64,000 nucleotides of DNA from Campylobacter concisus. Its GTDB lineage: Bacteria > Campylobacterota > Campylobacteria > Campylobacterales > Campylobacteraceae. Below are positions 47,363 to 55,743 of the stretch, piece after piece. The DNA is taken from assembly GCF_002913715.1 (NCBI RefSeq), contig NZ_PPCE01000009.1, forward strand, positions 62,001 to 126,000. The letters run 5' to 3'. A program made the position numbers and the translations under genes. The notes beneath the pieces are model-generated. The model worked only from the letters and a program-made list of their open reading frames with translations, did not search any database and was not told the DNA's origin. How positions within the stretch are numbered: the first letter of the stretch is position 1; each line of letters starts with the position of its first letter.

Positions 47363-48004
47363 ATGATGAAAAAAACCATACTTTTTGATTTGGACGGTAC
47401 GCTTATTGATTCGACTTCTGCTATTTTAAAAGGATTTGATAGAGCTTTCTTATCTCATGGTAAAAAAGAGCCAGACCATAATGCATTAAAGTCTTTGGTT
47501 GGTCATCCGCTTGAAATAATGTTTGAAAGACTTGGTGCAAGCAAAAATTTAATTGATAGCTATATAAAAGAATATAAAGCTTGCTACGAAAAAATTTATC
47601 TTGATGAGACGGTACTCTTAGATTATGCAAATGAAGCATTGAAGGAGGCAAGTAGCTTTGCTGATGTGGGTATAGTTACTACGAAAACTTCAAAATTTTC
47701 TATTATCCTGCTTGAGCATTTAGGAGTTATGAAATATATAAAAACTGTTATTGGAAGAGACGATGTTGCTAATCCAAAACCAAATCCAGAGCCTATAAAT
47801 TTGGCTTTAACTAGACTTAATAAAGATAAAAATAATGCATTTATGGTAGGTGACACCATTATGGATCTAATGGCTGCACAAGCTGCTTTTATTACAGGCG
47901 TGGGTCTAACTTGTGGATATGGTCAAAAGAGTGATTTAGAGAAATTTAGTAAACATATTTTTTCAAATCCATTTGAAGCCGTTAGCTTTATAAAAGAGGT
48001 TTGA
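47363..48004 (+). CDS. HAD-superfamily phosphatase (Gph-like)
   Basis: 213 residues with the HAD motif I FDLDGTLIDST at residues 6-16, motif II VGIVTTKTSK, the lysine in GRDDVANPKPNPEP and motif IV FMVGDTIMDLMAA. This is the phosphoglycolate phosphatase-like subfamily with a helical cap. Two adjacent ATG codons exist; the second (47366) sits at better distance from GGAG. The same gene follows cadF in C. jejuni. The substrate is unknown. Confidence 0.85.
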   Translation: MMKKTILFDLDGTLIDSTSAILKGFDRAFLSHGKKEPDHNALKSLVGHPLEIMFERLGASKNLIDSYIKEYKACYEKIYLDETVLLDYANEALKEASSFADVGIVTTKTSKFSIILLEHLGVMKYIKTVIGRDDVANPKPNPEPINLALTRLNKDKNNAFMVGDTIMDLMAAQAAFITGVGLTCGYGQKSDLEKFSKHIFSNPFEAVSFIKEV

Positions 48005-48251
48005 TAATTTAATATCCCCAAACTGCTTATCCTTTAAAGTAAATTTAACCTAACGTTTAGCTTGCTTGGTTATAAAATTTACTCCAAAAATTTATTACCT
48101 TTGTTTGGCGCAAAATCTTTTTAAAAATATTTATTATGAATTTTTAACATCTAAATTACTTAAATTGATTTTCTTAAAAGCCTACTTTCATAGTAAATCT
48201 ATCTTATTTAAAATATGAAAATTTATCTAAAACTAGCTAACTTCTAAGAGA

Positions 48252-49388
48252 TCATAGATTTAAGACCCTAACCACCTTTAGAGCGCTTGCAAATGCAAAA
48301 TGTAAGTTATATCCGCCAAGCATGCCAGTGATGTCCAAGACTTCACCAACAAAATAAAATCCCTTAACGTTAGAAGCTTGTAAATTTTCATCTAAAAATT
48401 CACTCTTTACGCCACCTTTTGTAACTTCCGCTCTTTCAAAGCCAAATGTCCCGGCTGGGGCAAATTCATAAGCAAAAAGCCTTTTTATGATTTGTCTCTC
48501 ATTGTCATTAAATTCATAAAAGGCTCTGTCTTTTAAGCCAAAATTTTTTAAAAACTCCAGCACAAATCTCTTTGGTAAGGGCAAAACCGAACTAAGTTGC
48601 TTTTTGCCATTTATTAAATTTTTCTCACTAAATTTGGACAAAAAATTTATGCAAATTCGTCCCTTTTGCCAAAATAGCGAGGCGTTTAGTATTGCTGGTC
48701 CGCTTATGCCCCTATGGGTAAAAAGTAAGTCCCCACTAAATTTATAGCTTTCATTTTTGCTATTTATCTTTACATCTGCGTTTAGGCTGACGCCACTAAG
48801 TTCTTTAAACCAAAACTCATCTTTTTGTACGCTAAATCCGACAAGTGCAGGTGCAAGAGCTGATGTCTCAATACCAAAATCATTTGCTATTTTATAACCA
48901 ATGTCGCTTGCACCAAGGGCTTTATAACTTAGTCCGCCACTTGCGATAACTAAATTTCTAGCTCTAAATTTCTCATCTTTTGTCAAAATTTCAAAAATTT
49001 CATCTATTTTTTTAGCGCCAAGAACTTCTTTGTTATAAAAAATATCTGCATTTTGTCTTTTTAAAAGTACGCTCAAGACGCTCTTTGCGCCGCTATCGCA
49101 GAAAAACTGATTTTGCTTTTCCTCACTAAATTTAAGCTCGCTAAAAAATTTTAAAACTTGATCTGGAGTCAGTACCTTTAAAATTTGCTCTATAAATTTT
49201 TGCTCGCCAAGGTAGTTTTTAGCGCTTACAAAGCGGTTTGTGATGTTGCACCTGCCACCACCGCTTGCTAAGATCTTTTTGCCAGCGCTGCTGTTTTTCT
49301 CTAAAATGGCAACCTTTTTGCCCTTTAAATTTGCCCCTAAAAAGAGTCCGCTAGCGCCAGCACCAACGATGATGACGTCATAGATCAA
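48252..49388 (-). CDS. NAD(P)/FAD-dependent oxidoreductase (HI0933/BaiN family)
   Basis: 378 residues with an N-terminal FAD-binding dinucleotide fold (IIVGAGASGLFLGANL, then KKILASGGGRCNITN, the family signature) and a C-terminal return to the flavin fold (GFYFVGEVLDITGMLGGYNLHFAFASA). Members are flavoproteins of mostly unknown substrate; the E. coli relative is YhiN. It overlaps the upstream MFS gene by four bases. The 247 bases downstream, toward the HAD gene, are A/T-rich and show no feature that I can name. Confidence 0.85.
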   Translation of the reverse strand: MIYDVIIVGAGASGLFLGANLKGKKVAILEKNSSAGKKILASGGGRCNITNRFVSAKNYLGEQKFIEQILKVLTPDQVLKFFSELKFSEEKQNQFFCDSGAKSVLSVLLKRQNADIFYNKEVLGAKKIDEIFEILTKDEKFRARNLVIASGGLSYKALGASDIGYKIANDFGIETSALAPALVGFSVQKDEFWFKELSGVSLNADVKINSKNESYKFSGDLLFTHRGISGPAILNASLFWQKGRICINFLSKFSEKNLINGKKQLSSVLPLPKRFVLEFLKNFGLKDRAFYEFNDNERQIIKRLFAYEFAPAGTFGFERAEVTKGGVKSEFLDENLQASNVKGFYFVGEVLDITGMLGGYNLHFAFASALKVVRVLNL

Positions 49389-50686
49389 AACTTCAAGCTC
49401 TCTTTTAAGGCCGCCTCGCTTGTTAGGCGGGAGTCAAATTTGATCACTTGATTTTTTTCGTTTTTGTAATAATCAACCACGCCTTTTTGGCTGTTTAGAA
49501 GCTCTAAATTTAAGCTTACCTCAGGGCTTAGGTAGATGTTTTTAAAAATTCTTGGATCACTTAGGCTAAAGAGTAAAATAAGCCAGATCACGCAAAGCAC
49601 CACGCAGATGATGGCGAGTACTTTAAAGCCAAAGGCGTGCAAGATATACCCACCAAATGCACCTCCAACAAAGCTTCCTAGATAGCCAAATGAATTAAAT
49701 ACACCAAGGGCTGAGCCTTTTTGTGAGGATTTTACAAATTTTGTTGCAGTTGATTGCATAATGGGCTCGTGAAGGTTAAATCCTATAAAAAATATAGCAA
49801 CTCCTAAAACGAAAATAAAAAGCGTAAAACTAATGGCAAAAATAGTGTAGGTTATAGCAAAAAGCAGCGTACCAGCTATCAAGATGACCTTGCTAAGTCC
49901 CTTGCCATCGCCAAGGGCACCAGCTAGCCCCATAGCCAAAAAGCCAAGCACTGCGCCAAGTGTATAGACCTTGTAAAGCTCGCTGCTTTCGTAACCGTAC
50001 TCTTTTACTAAAACGATAGGGATCACCAAAAATGCGATGCTTGCTAGCATCTTTTGCATAAAAGAGGTGAAATTTATGATCATGTAGTCTTTTTGTAAAA
50101 ACAGCTTACCAAATGGTACTTTTTCACTTTTAGCACTCACTTTTATCTCTTTTGGCACAACGGTGTAAAGAAGCACAATGCAAAGCAGGCTAAGAGCGGC
50201 ACTTAAGTAAAAGAGGCTTGAAAGCCCATAGTCTTTGGCAAGAAGCGGCCCAAGTACCATAGAAAGCGTGAAACTAAGCCCTATAAAAGCGCCCATTATC
50301 GCCATAGCTTTTGAGCGTTTTTCTTCTGTTATATAGTCACTTATCATCGCAGTTGCAACTGCTCCGATAGCACCTACACCTTGTAAAAATCTACCAAATA
50401 GCATGGTAAAAATATCGCTTGTAAGTGCACAAATTATTGAGCCGATGATAAAAACCAAAAGTCCGATCGTTAATGTTTTTTTGCGTCCTATCCTATCCGA
50501 GAGCGCTCCAAAAGGCACTTGAAATATCATCTGTGAGATCGCATAGACGCCTACTATTAGCCCTACTAAAAACTCGTTTGCTCCGCGTAAATTCAAGGCA
50601 TAAAGGCTAAGTACCGGCAAAACTATAAAAAGACCTAAAAATCTGCTTGCTATGATAAAAGATAGTGGTAAAACGCTTTTTAACAT
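49385..50686 (-). CDS. Major facilitator superfamily transporter
   Basis: 433 residues with 12 membrane segments. The loop 2-3 motif GALSDRIGRKKTL is the MFS signature, and FGRFLQGVGAIGAVATAMISDYI matches motif C-like sequence of drug-proton antiporters. After helix 12 there is a soluble C-terminal tail (about residues 385-433, SPEVSLNLELLNSQKGVVDYY) unusual for simple exporters. The substrate is unknown. It is coupled to the flavoprotein gene downstream. Confidence 0.8.
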   Translation of the reverse strand: MLKSVLPLSFIIASRFLGLFIVLPVLSLYALNLRGANEFLVGLIVGVYAISQMIFQVPFGALSDRIGRKKTLTIGLLVFIIGSIICALTSDIFTMLFGRFLQGVGAIGAVATAMISDYITEEKRSKAMAIMGAFIGLSFTLSMVLGPLLAKDYGLSSLFYLSAALSLLCIVLLYTVVPKEIKVSAKSEKVPFGKLFLQKDYMIINFTSFMQKMLASIAFLVIPIVLVKEYGYESSELYKVYTLGAVLGFLAMGLAGALGDGKGLSKVILIAGTLLFAITYTIFAISFTLFIFVLGVAIFFIGFNLHEPIMQSTATKFVKSSQKGSALGVFNSFGYLGSFVGGAFGGYILHAFGFKVLAIICVVLCVIWLILLFSLSDPRIFKNIYLSPEVSLNLELLNSQKGVVDYYKNEKNQVIKFDSRLTSEAALKESLKF

Positions 50687-50766
50687 AAAATTTTCCTTAT
50701 TTTTAAAAGGACTAAGTTTATCATTTTAACGCTAATTTAAATTTAAAATTTTAATCTACTTTTTTG

Positions 50767-50772
50767 TAAAAT
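50767..50772 (+). promoter_or_regulatory. -10 box of the rdgB promoter
   Basis: TAAAAT preceded by TG (TGTAAAAT), 27 bases before the rdgB ATG, with AAGGAG between (about 50786-50791). Confidence 0.55.
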
Positions 50773-50799
50773 ACGCCCAAAAATCAAGGAGCTCTTGCA

Positions 50800-51444
50800 A
50801 TGAAGATCGTGCTTGCGACATCAAATTTAGACAAAGTAAAAGAGATAAAAGAGTATTTAAAAGGCTATGAAATTTACGCCTTAAGCGAGGTTGTAAAGCC
50901 ATTTGAGATCGTTGAAGATGGCAGCACTTTTCAGCAAAATGCACTCATAAAGTCAAGAGCCGTCTTTGCAAAGCTTAAAGAGCAGGGGCTTGAGGGCGAA
51001 TTTATTGCACTTAGCGATGATAGTGGCATTAGTGTGGATGCACTTGGTGGTGAGCCAGGGATCTACTCGGCGCGTTACTTTGACCTTGATGAAAATGGCA
51101 AGGTATGCGGCAAGAACGCAGATGACGCAAACAACAGAGCAAAGTTAATTAGCAAGCTAAAGGCGCTAAATTTAGAGAGCTCACCAGCTCACTACACCGC
51201 CTGTATCGCTATTAGCTCAAAATTTGGCGACTACACGACGCACGGCTTCATGTACGGCGAAGCGATAAACGAGGAGAGGGGTACAAATGGCTTTGGTTAC
51301 GACGCACTTTTTATCCCAAATGGCTTTAACAAGACACTTGGCGAGCTAGATAATGAGACAAAGCTTGAAATTTCTCACCGCTCAAAGGGACTTGAGCTTG
51401 CAAATTTCGTGCTAAAAAGTCTAAAGAAAAACTACAATAATTAG
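50800..51444 (+). CDS. rdgB: dITP/XTP pyrophosphatase
   Basis: Removes non-canonical purine nucleoside triphosphates (inosine, xanthosine) from the pool. 214 residues; signature segments are IVLATSNLDKVKEIKEYL at the N-terminus, ALSDDSGISVDALGGEPGIYSARY in the centre and GTNGFGYDALFIP near the end. Length and motifs are normal. It is monocistronic, and its 3' side is the left boundary of an A/T-rich accessory segment. Confidence 0.95.
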   Translation: MKIVLATSNLDKVKEIKEYLKGYEIYALSEVVKPFEIVEDGSTFQQNALIKSRAVFAKLKEQGLEGEFIALSDDSGISVDALGGEPGIYSARYFDLDENGKVCGKNADDANNRAKLISKLKALNLESSPAHYTACIAISSKFGDYTTHGFMYGEAINEERGTNGFGYDALFIPNGFNKTLGELDNETKLEISHRSKGLELANFVLKSLKKNYNN

Positions 51445-51495
51445 GATTAGTAACTTTTTATGCAGATGATTATTGAACAAGAAGTCAATTATATA

Positions 51496-51509
51496 CTATT
51501 TTAAAATAG
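51496..51509. promoter_or_regulatory. Perfect 14-bp palindrome before the DUF262 gene
   Basis: CTATTTTAAAATAG is its own reverse complement. It lies 36 bases before the ATG of the DUF262 gene and overlaps a -10-like TATACT (51492-51497), an arrangement typical of a self-repressing operator. The region is very A/T-rich, so chance is not excluded. Confidence 0.4.
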
Positions 51510-51545
51510 AATTATGTTTTTTAATTTTTTATAAAGGAAATGATT

Positions 51546-52622
51546 ATGTCAAAATTAGAGATTTTAGAAATTGATGAAGAAATTGAATCAGAAGAAACTT
51601 CATATGCCAAAACGTACAAGTTAACAAGTTTCGGTATAGATTTTCCAGTAGATGCTTTAGTTGGTAGATATAAAACTAAGTCAATATATTTACCAGATTT
51701 TCAAAGAAATTATGTTTGGAAAAAAAAACAAGCTTCTAAATTTATAGAATCACTATTGTTGGGATTGCCAGTACCAGGAATTTTTTTATATCAGGAAGAT
51801 AGTAATAAAATGCTTATTATTGATGGTTTTCAAAGAATAAACAGTCTTTCTAAATATATTAATGAAAAACTTTTTAATAATAAGAAGTTTGGATTGGACT
51901 TAAGTAATAATGAAGAACTAAAAAATCATTCATATGATGAGCTTGATAGCTCAAGTCAGTTAAAATTAAATAATTCAATAATACATGCAACCATTATAAA
52001 AGCCGAGGATCCACAACAAGACAACTACACTGCTATTTATGAGATATTTGAGAGATTAAATACTGGTGGTACTAAACTTAGCCCACAGGAGGTTAGAGAT
52101 TGTGTTGCTCATGGTAGATTTGTAGAAAAAATTAAAGAACTTTCTTCTTCTTCAGACATGGAAATTATGCTCCCGATTGACAAAAATAGAAAAAAAGATG
52201 AAGAAATAGTATTAAGACTTATTGCATTATCTATAGATTTTGAAGATTATCAAGGAAATATGAAACAATTTTTAAACGATTTTATAGTAAAGAATAAGGA
52301 TTTAAAAAATTCAGAGTTAGAATATGCTGTGAAAATATTTGTTGAAATGGCACAATATATAAATTCTTTAAAAATTGAAAACATAATACGTCCAAGTGGA
52401 AAATTTAGTATATCAATACTAGACTCAATATGGGTTGGATTATACAAGAATTATAAAACATTAAAAGGCATAGATCATAAAAAAGTAGTAGATGGTATAG
52501 TTAGTGTTGTTAGTAATGATAAGTTTAAAAAATCTATAGAAACAGGAAAAACTCATAATAAAAAAAATGTTTTTAATAGAATAAATATTGCAATAAATCT
52601 ATTGTCTGGAATAGAGCGATGA
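51546..52622 (+). CDS. DUF262 (GmrS-N/ParB-like) protein, probable defence-module component
   Basis: 358 residues from ATG 51546; an ATG two codons earlier is too close to AGGAA (51534-51538). The N-terminal DUF262 domain shows FQRNYVWKKKQASKFIESLLLGLPVPGIFLY, then IIDGFQRINSLSKYI (the DGxQR motif) and the second conserved patch YEIFERLNTGGTKLSPQEVRD. In GmrSD-type enzymes this domain binds and hydrolyses nucleotides. No HNH/DUF1524 nuclease domain follows: the C-terminal 150 residues are helical and lack it. It overlaps the HEPN gene by four bases. Base composition is far more A/T-rich than rdgB. Confidence 0.85.
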   Translation: MSKLEILEIDEEIESEETSYAKTYKLTSFGIDFPVDALVGRYKTKSIYLPDFQRNYVWKKKQASKFIESLLLGLPVPGIFLYQEDSNKMLIIDGFQRINSLSKYINEKLFNNKKFGLDLSNNEELKNHSYDELDSSSQLKLNNSIIHATIIKAEDPQQDNYTAIYEIFERLNTGGTKLSPQEVRDCVAHGRFVEKIKELSSSSDMEIMLPIDKNRKKDEEIVLRLIALSIDFEDYQGNMKQFLNDFIVKNKDLKNSELEYAVKIFVEMAQYINSLKIENIIRPSGKFSISILDSIWVGLYKNYKTLKGIDHKKVVDGIVSVVSNDKFKKSIETGKTHNKKNVFNRINIAINLLSGIER

Positions 52623-53083
52623 AAGAAGAAGAACTCAAAAAATTTCATAAAGATATTTTTGAACTTAATAATGCAATAAAAGAGCTTTCGGCTAATCCAG
52701 ATTCTAAACCAGAAACAATAAATTACCTAACAAAATTTATTGTATTACAAATGTCTGGTTATATTGATAAATATATTATTTATTTAATTTCAGAATTTTG
52801 TGACAGAAAATTAGAAACAGAAGAAGCGAAAAAATTTATTTCTAGTCATACTGAAAAGTTAACCAATATGAAATCTGAAAATATCAAATCGTTATTTAAA
52901 AAATTTAATGCAAATTGGATAAAGAATATTAGCGAGCATCAATGGATCTCGTTAGATGAAATTGTTAAAACAAGACATAATGTCGCACATTGCAAGGATA
53001 CTGACATAAGATTGGCTGATTATATGGATCATTTTGAAAAAACCGTGCATACTTTGAAAATAATAAAAAATAATATGATTTAA
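52619..53083 (+). CDS. HEPN-domain protein partnered with DUF262
   Basis: 154 residues, entirely helical by eye, with the HEPN catalytic motif R-x4-H as RHNVAH at about residues 121-126 (KTRHNVAHCKDTDI). The first half (YLTKFIVLQMSGYIDKYIIYLISEF) matches the RiboL-PSP or MAE_28990-type HEPN helices. Many HEPN proteins are metal-independent RNases that act as toxins. ATG lies inside the DUF262 stop (ATGA), so the two are made together. I infer the HEPN class from motif and helix pattern only. Confidence 0.75.
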   Translation: MKEEELKKFHKDIFELNNAIKELSANPDSKPETINYLTKFIVLQMSGYIDKYIIYLISEFCDRKLETEEAKKFISSHTEKLTNMKSENIKSLFKKFNANWIKNISEHQWISLDEIVKTRHNVAHCKDTDIRLADYMDHFEKTVHTLKIIKNNMI

Positions 53084-53118
53084 AAACTCAAATACGTGTC
53101 AAATACAGATTTTAAAAT

Positions 53119-53138
53119 AAACTAAATATATAGTTTTT
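53119..53138 (+). terminator. Possible terminator after the DUF262-HEPN module
   Basis: AAACTA (53119-53124) and TAGTTT (53131-53136) form a 6-bp stem with a 6-base loop, followed by more T residues, 36 bases after the HEPN stop. The stem is short and A/T-rich. Confidence 0.35.
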
Positions 53139-53189
53139 AAAAACATATCAGTCAAGATGTTAATAAAATGGTACGCTAACGATAGAGCC

Positions 53190-53912
53190 TTAGTTAATCT
53201 CCTTTAGCCCATTGCTAGCTCGCTTTAAAAGATCCAGCACGCGAGGATTTTGTTCCTTGCCATTTAAAATTTCAAGCACTTTTTTGTAGTTTTGGGTAGC
53301 TTCGTCCTTTTGATTAAGCTTTGCTAGGTCGTTAGCAAGCTCTACTAAAAGCTCTGATCGCACAAGCTCGTTGCCGCTTAACTCCGGCGTGATATCAAGT
53401 AAATTTAGCGCTAAAAGGTGGTTTTCGTGGGCTTTGTCAAAGTCGTTTTTTAGGTAGTAGGCGCTAGCGATGCCTTTTATACAGATGAGTTCGTCGTTCA
53501 TTGGGGCATTTGGCGTGTTGTCATAAATTTTTAGAGCTTCTTGAAAATTAGCAAGTGCTTCGTCGTATCTGCCTAGCACCTTTTGTGCCGCACCTAGGCT
53601 ATGATAAGAGCGAGCTAGTAGCAGCTTGTCGCTAACGTTTGCCGCAAGCTCTAGGGCTCTTTGTGAGAGCTCTAACGCCTTTTGTGGCTCTTTATTTACC
53701 ATGCAAATGCTAGCGCTATTTATGAGCGAAGTGATCGCCTGCTCGGTGTTGCCCTCTTTTAAGCAGACATCAGTCGCTTGCTCGGCTAAATTTATGGCTC
53801 TCTCCAAATTTCTATCGCTTTTATAAAACTCCCTCACACTCTCTTGTATTAGCTCGTCACAGCTACTTGCAAAGAGGCAAATAGGCGCTAAAAATGGCAA
53901 AATTTTCTTCAT
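53190..53912 (-). CDS. Exported TPR-repeat protein
   Basis: 240 residues: a signal peptide (about 1-16, MKKILPFLAPICLFASS) with a cysteine at residue 18 that may be a lipidation site, though the lipobox is poor. Then come four to five tetratricopeptide repeats (ALELSQRALELAANVSDKLLLARSYHSLGAAQKVLGRYDEALANFQEALKIYD is the clearest pair). It is a periplasmic scaffold of unknown partner. It is convergent with the HEPN gene and divergent from the G+C-rich block beside it. Confidence 0.8.
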   Translation of the reverse strand: MKKILPFLAPICLFASSCDELIQESVREFYKSDRNLERAINLAEQATDVCLKEGNTEQAITSLINSASICMVNKEPQKALELSQRALELAANVSDKLLLARSYHSLGAAQKVLGRYDEALANFQEALKIYDNTPNAPMNDELICIKGIASAYYLKNDFDKAHENHLLALNLLDITPELSGNELVRSELLVELANDLAKLNQKDEATQNYKKVLEILNGKEQNPRVLDLLKRASNGLKEIN

Positions 53913-54005
53913 GTTTTTACCTTTAAATTTTTGCCTTATTTTACCTTTTAAAGCGAGAAATTTATATTAACTTCGCTAAAATCACTAAAATTTAAAGGAG
54001 CCCAA

Positions 54006-55220
54006 ATGTCAAATATCTTAATCATAGGTGCGGGCGGCGTGAGCCAAGTCGCGACCGTAAAATGTGCGATGAACTCGGACGTTTTTAGTAAGATCACCCT
54101 TGCAAGCCGCACCAAAAGCAAGTGCGACGCGATCGCTAAATTTATAAAAGACCGCCTAGGCGTGCAAATTGACACCGCCCAGATCGATGCGGACGATACC
54201 GATGCCGTAGTCGCTCTCATCAAAAAAACGGGTGCCGATTTGCTTTTAAATGTCGCGCTACCGTATCAAGACCTAACCCTCATGGACGCGTGCTCTCGCG
54301 CCGGCATCCCATACATCGACACCGCAAACTACGAGCATCCCGACACCGCTAAATTTGAGTATAAGCTGCAGTGGGCGAAGGACGGCGAGTTTAAAGCTGC
54401 AAACACGATGGCACTGTTGGGAAGTGGCTTTGATCCGGGAGTGACGAACGTATTTTGCGCCTACGCGCAGCAAAATCTCTTTGACGAGATCCACGAGATC
54501 GACATCCTAGACTGCAACGCAGGAGATCACGGCTATCCGTTCGCGACGAATTTCAACCCAGAGATAAATTTACGCGAAGTTAGCGCAAATGGCCGCTACT
54601 GGGAGGCTGGCAAATGGATCGAAACAAAGCCGATGCAGATCATGTTTAGGTGGGACTACCCGAAAGTAGGCGTCAAGGACAGCTACCTGCTCTATCACGA
54701 GGAGCTTGAAAGCTTAGTAAAAAACATCAAAGGGCTAAAGCGAATCCGTTTTTTCATGACCTTTGGGCAAAGCTACCTAACTCACATGAAATGCCTAGAA
54801 AACGTGGGAATGCTACGCATAGACGAGGTCGAGCATAACGGTATGAAGATCGTGCCGATCCAGTTTTTAAAGACGCTTCTACCTGACCCTGCAAGCCTTG
54901 GCCCACGCACAAAAGGCAAAACAAACATCGGCTGCGTGATATGTGGGCTAAAAGATGGCAAAGAGCGCCAGGTCTACATCTACAATGTCTGCGACCACGA
55001 GGCTTGCTACGCCGAAACGGGCGCGCAGGCAGTGAGCTACACGACGGGCGTGCCTGCGATGATCGGCTCGATGATGGTCGCAAAGGGCATCTGGAGCGGA
55101 AAAGGCGTATTTAACATGGAAAATTTCGACGCCAAGCCTTTCATGGACGAGCTAAATAAGCAGGGCTTGCCGTGGGAGATAATCGAAATGAAACCCGGCG
55201 AGAGGTATGAGGTAAAATAG
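54006..55220 (+). CDS. Carboxynorspermidine/carboxyspermidine dehydrogenase (saccharopine dehydrogenase family)
   Basis: 404 residues. Condenses a polyamine precursor with aspartate semialdehyde using NADPH, the first of two steps of the carboxyspermidine pathway that replaces S-adenosylmethionine-based synthesis in Campylobacter. The dinucleotide motif IIGAGGVSQVATVKC is at residues 5-19; GSGFDPGVTNVFCAYA and DCNAGDHGYPFATNFNPEINLRE are family-specific. AAAGGAG precedes the ATG. Its codons end in G or C far more often than the backbone genes, suggesting transfer from a higher-GC relative. The decarboxylase partner is not in the window. Confidence 0.88.
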   Translation: MSNILIIGAGGVSQVATVKCAMNSDVFSKITLASRTKSKCDAIAKFIKDRLGVQIDTAQIDADDTDAVVALIKKTGADLLLNVALPYQDLTLMDACSRAGIPYIDTANYEHPDTAKFEYKLQWAKDGEFKAANTMALLGSGFDPGVTNVFCAYAQQNLFDEIHEIDILDCNAGDHGYPFATNFNPEINLREVSANGRYWEAGKWIETKPMQIMFRWDYPKVGVKDSYLLYHEELESLVKNIKGLKRIRFFMTFGQSYLTHMKCLENVGMLRIDEVEHNGMKIVPIQFLKTLLPDPASLGPRTKGKTNIGCVICGLKDGKERQVYIYNVCDHEACYAETGAQAVSYTTGVPAMIGSMMVAKGIWSGKGVFNMENFDAKPFMDELNKQGLPWEIIEMKPGERYEVK

Positions 55221-55254
55221 CAAGGCTTGTCTTTTTCTACTTATACTTCGTTGG

Positions 55255-55310
55255 TTTTAAATTTTGCTCGGTCATTACCCACTCGGTAACTCCCGTCACA
55301 AAATTTAAAA
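55255..55310. repeat. Hairpin repeat, copy A
   Basis: Outer arms of 12 bp pair perfectly (55255-55266 with 55299-55310, TTTTAAATTTTG and its complement). Inside, CGG (55269-55271) pairs with CCG (55293-55295), and TTACC (55275-55279) with GGTAA (55285-55289) around a 5-base loop. Copy B has the same length and layout with different stem bases. A second small hairpin and AAAAATAC follow at 55312-55333. Confidence 0.85.
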
Positions 55311-55444
55311 CCGCCTCGTCTAAGCGAAAAATACTTCACCTGATTTTTATTAAATTTAATCTTGGGACGAAATTTACTTCTTCTAGCATAGCGATGTAGA
55401 AAACATTTAAAATCATCTCACGATACTTTGCCTTATAATCTTGC

Positions 55445-55500
55445 ATTTAAATTTTACTCGGTCACGTATTTCATATACGCTTCCGTCGTAAAATTTAAAT
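55445..55500. repeat. Hairpin repeat, copy B
   Basis: Outer arms of 13 bp pair perfectly (55445-55457 with 55488-55500). CGG (55459-55461) pairs with CCG (55483-55485), and CGTAT (55465-55469) with ATACG (55475-55479) around a 5-base loop. It begins 190 bases after copy A. The downstream hairpin GCCTT/AAGGC (55503-55516) also matches copy A in position. Confidence 0.85.
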
Positions 55501-55743
55501 CCGCCTTGATTAAGGCAAAAAATACCGCGCTTTGATCTACCGTATTTAAATTTCTAGTTTAAATTTTGCACCGTTAGCATTCAAATTTTACATCAAATTT
55601 AGTTTAAGCTTCCACGCCGAAAAGCGTTTAAATTTAGCTATAATCGCGCAAATTTTATCAATGCAAATTTGAGTAAATTTAAAGCTTCCAATCTCCAGTC
55701 GCGCAAACTCTGCGCCCACTCAAATAATAACAAAAGGAAAAAT

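Larger units (their letters stand above)
55221..55743. other. 523-base non-coding stretch holding two hairpin elements
   Basis: The gap between the dehydrogenase and the exporter. It contains the two 56-base hairpin repeats listed separately, each followed by about 30 bases of related sequence (a small GCC-type hairpin and AAAAATAC), and then the leader of the exporter gene, which is rich in AAATTT blocks. I find no convincing open frame on either strand. Confidence 0.7.

Noticed and set aside
48005..48251. Gap between the HAD gene and the flavoprotein gene as a site for an RNA gene or terminator
   Set aside because: I looked for a hairpin with a T run, a tRNA-like cloverleaf and repeats, and found only A/T-rich sequence without a stable stem.
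55545..55640. Possible third copy of the hairpin repeat
   Set aside because: AAATTT blocks are present, but CTCGGTCA, the 5-5-5 inner stem and the 56-base spacing are missing. It is ordinary A/T-rich leader sequence.
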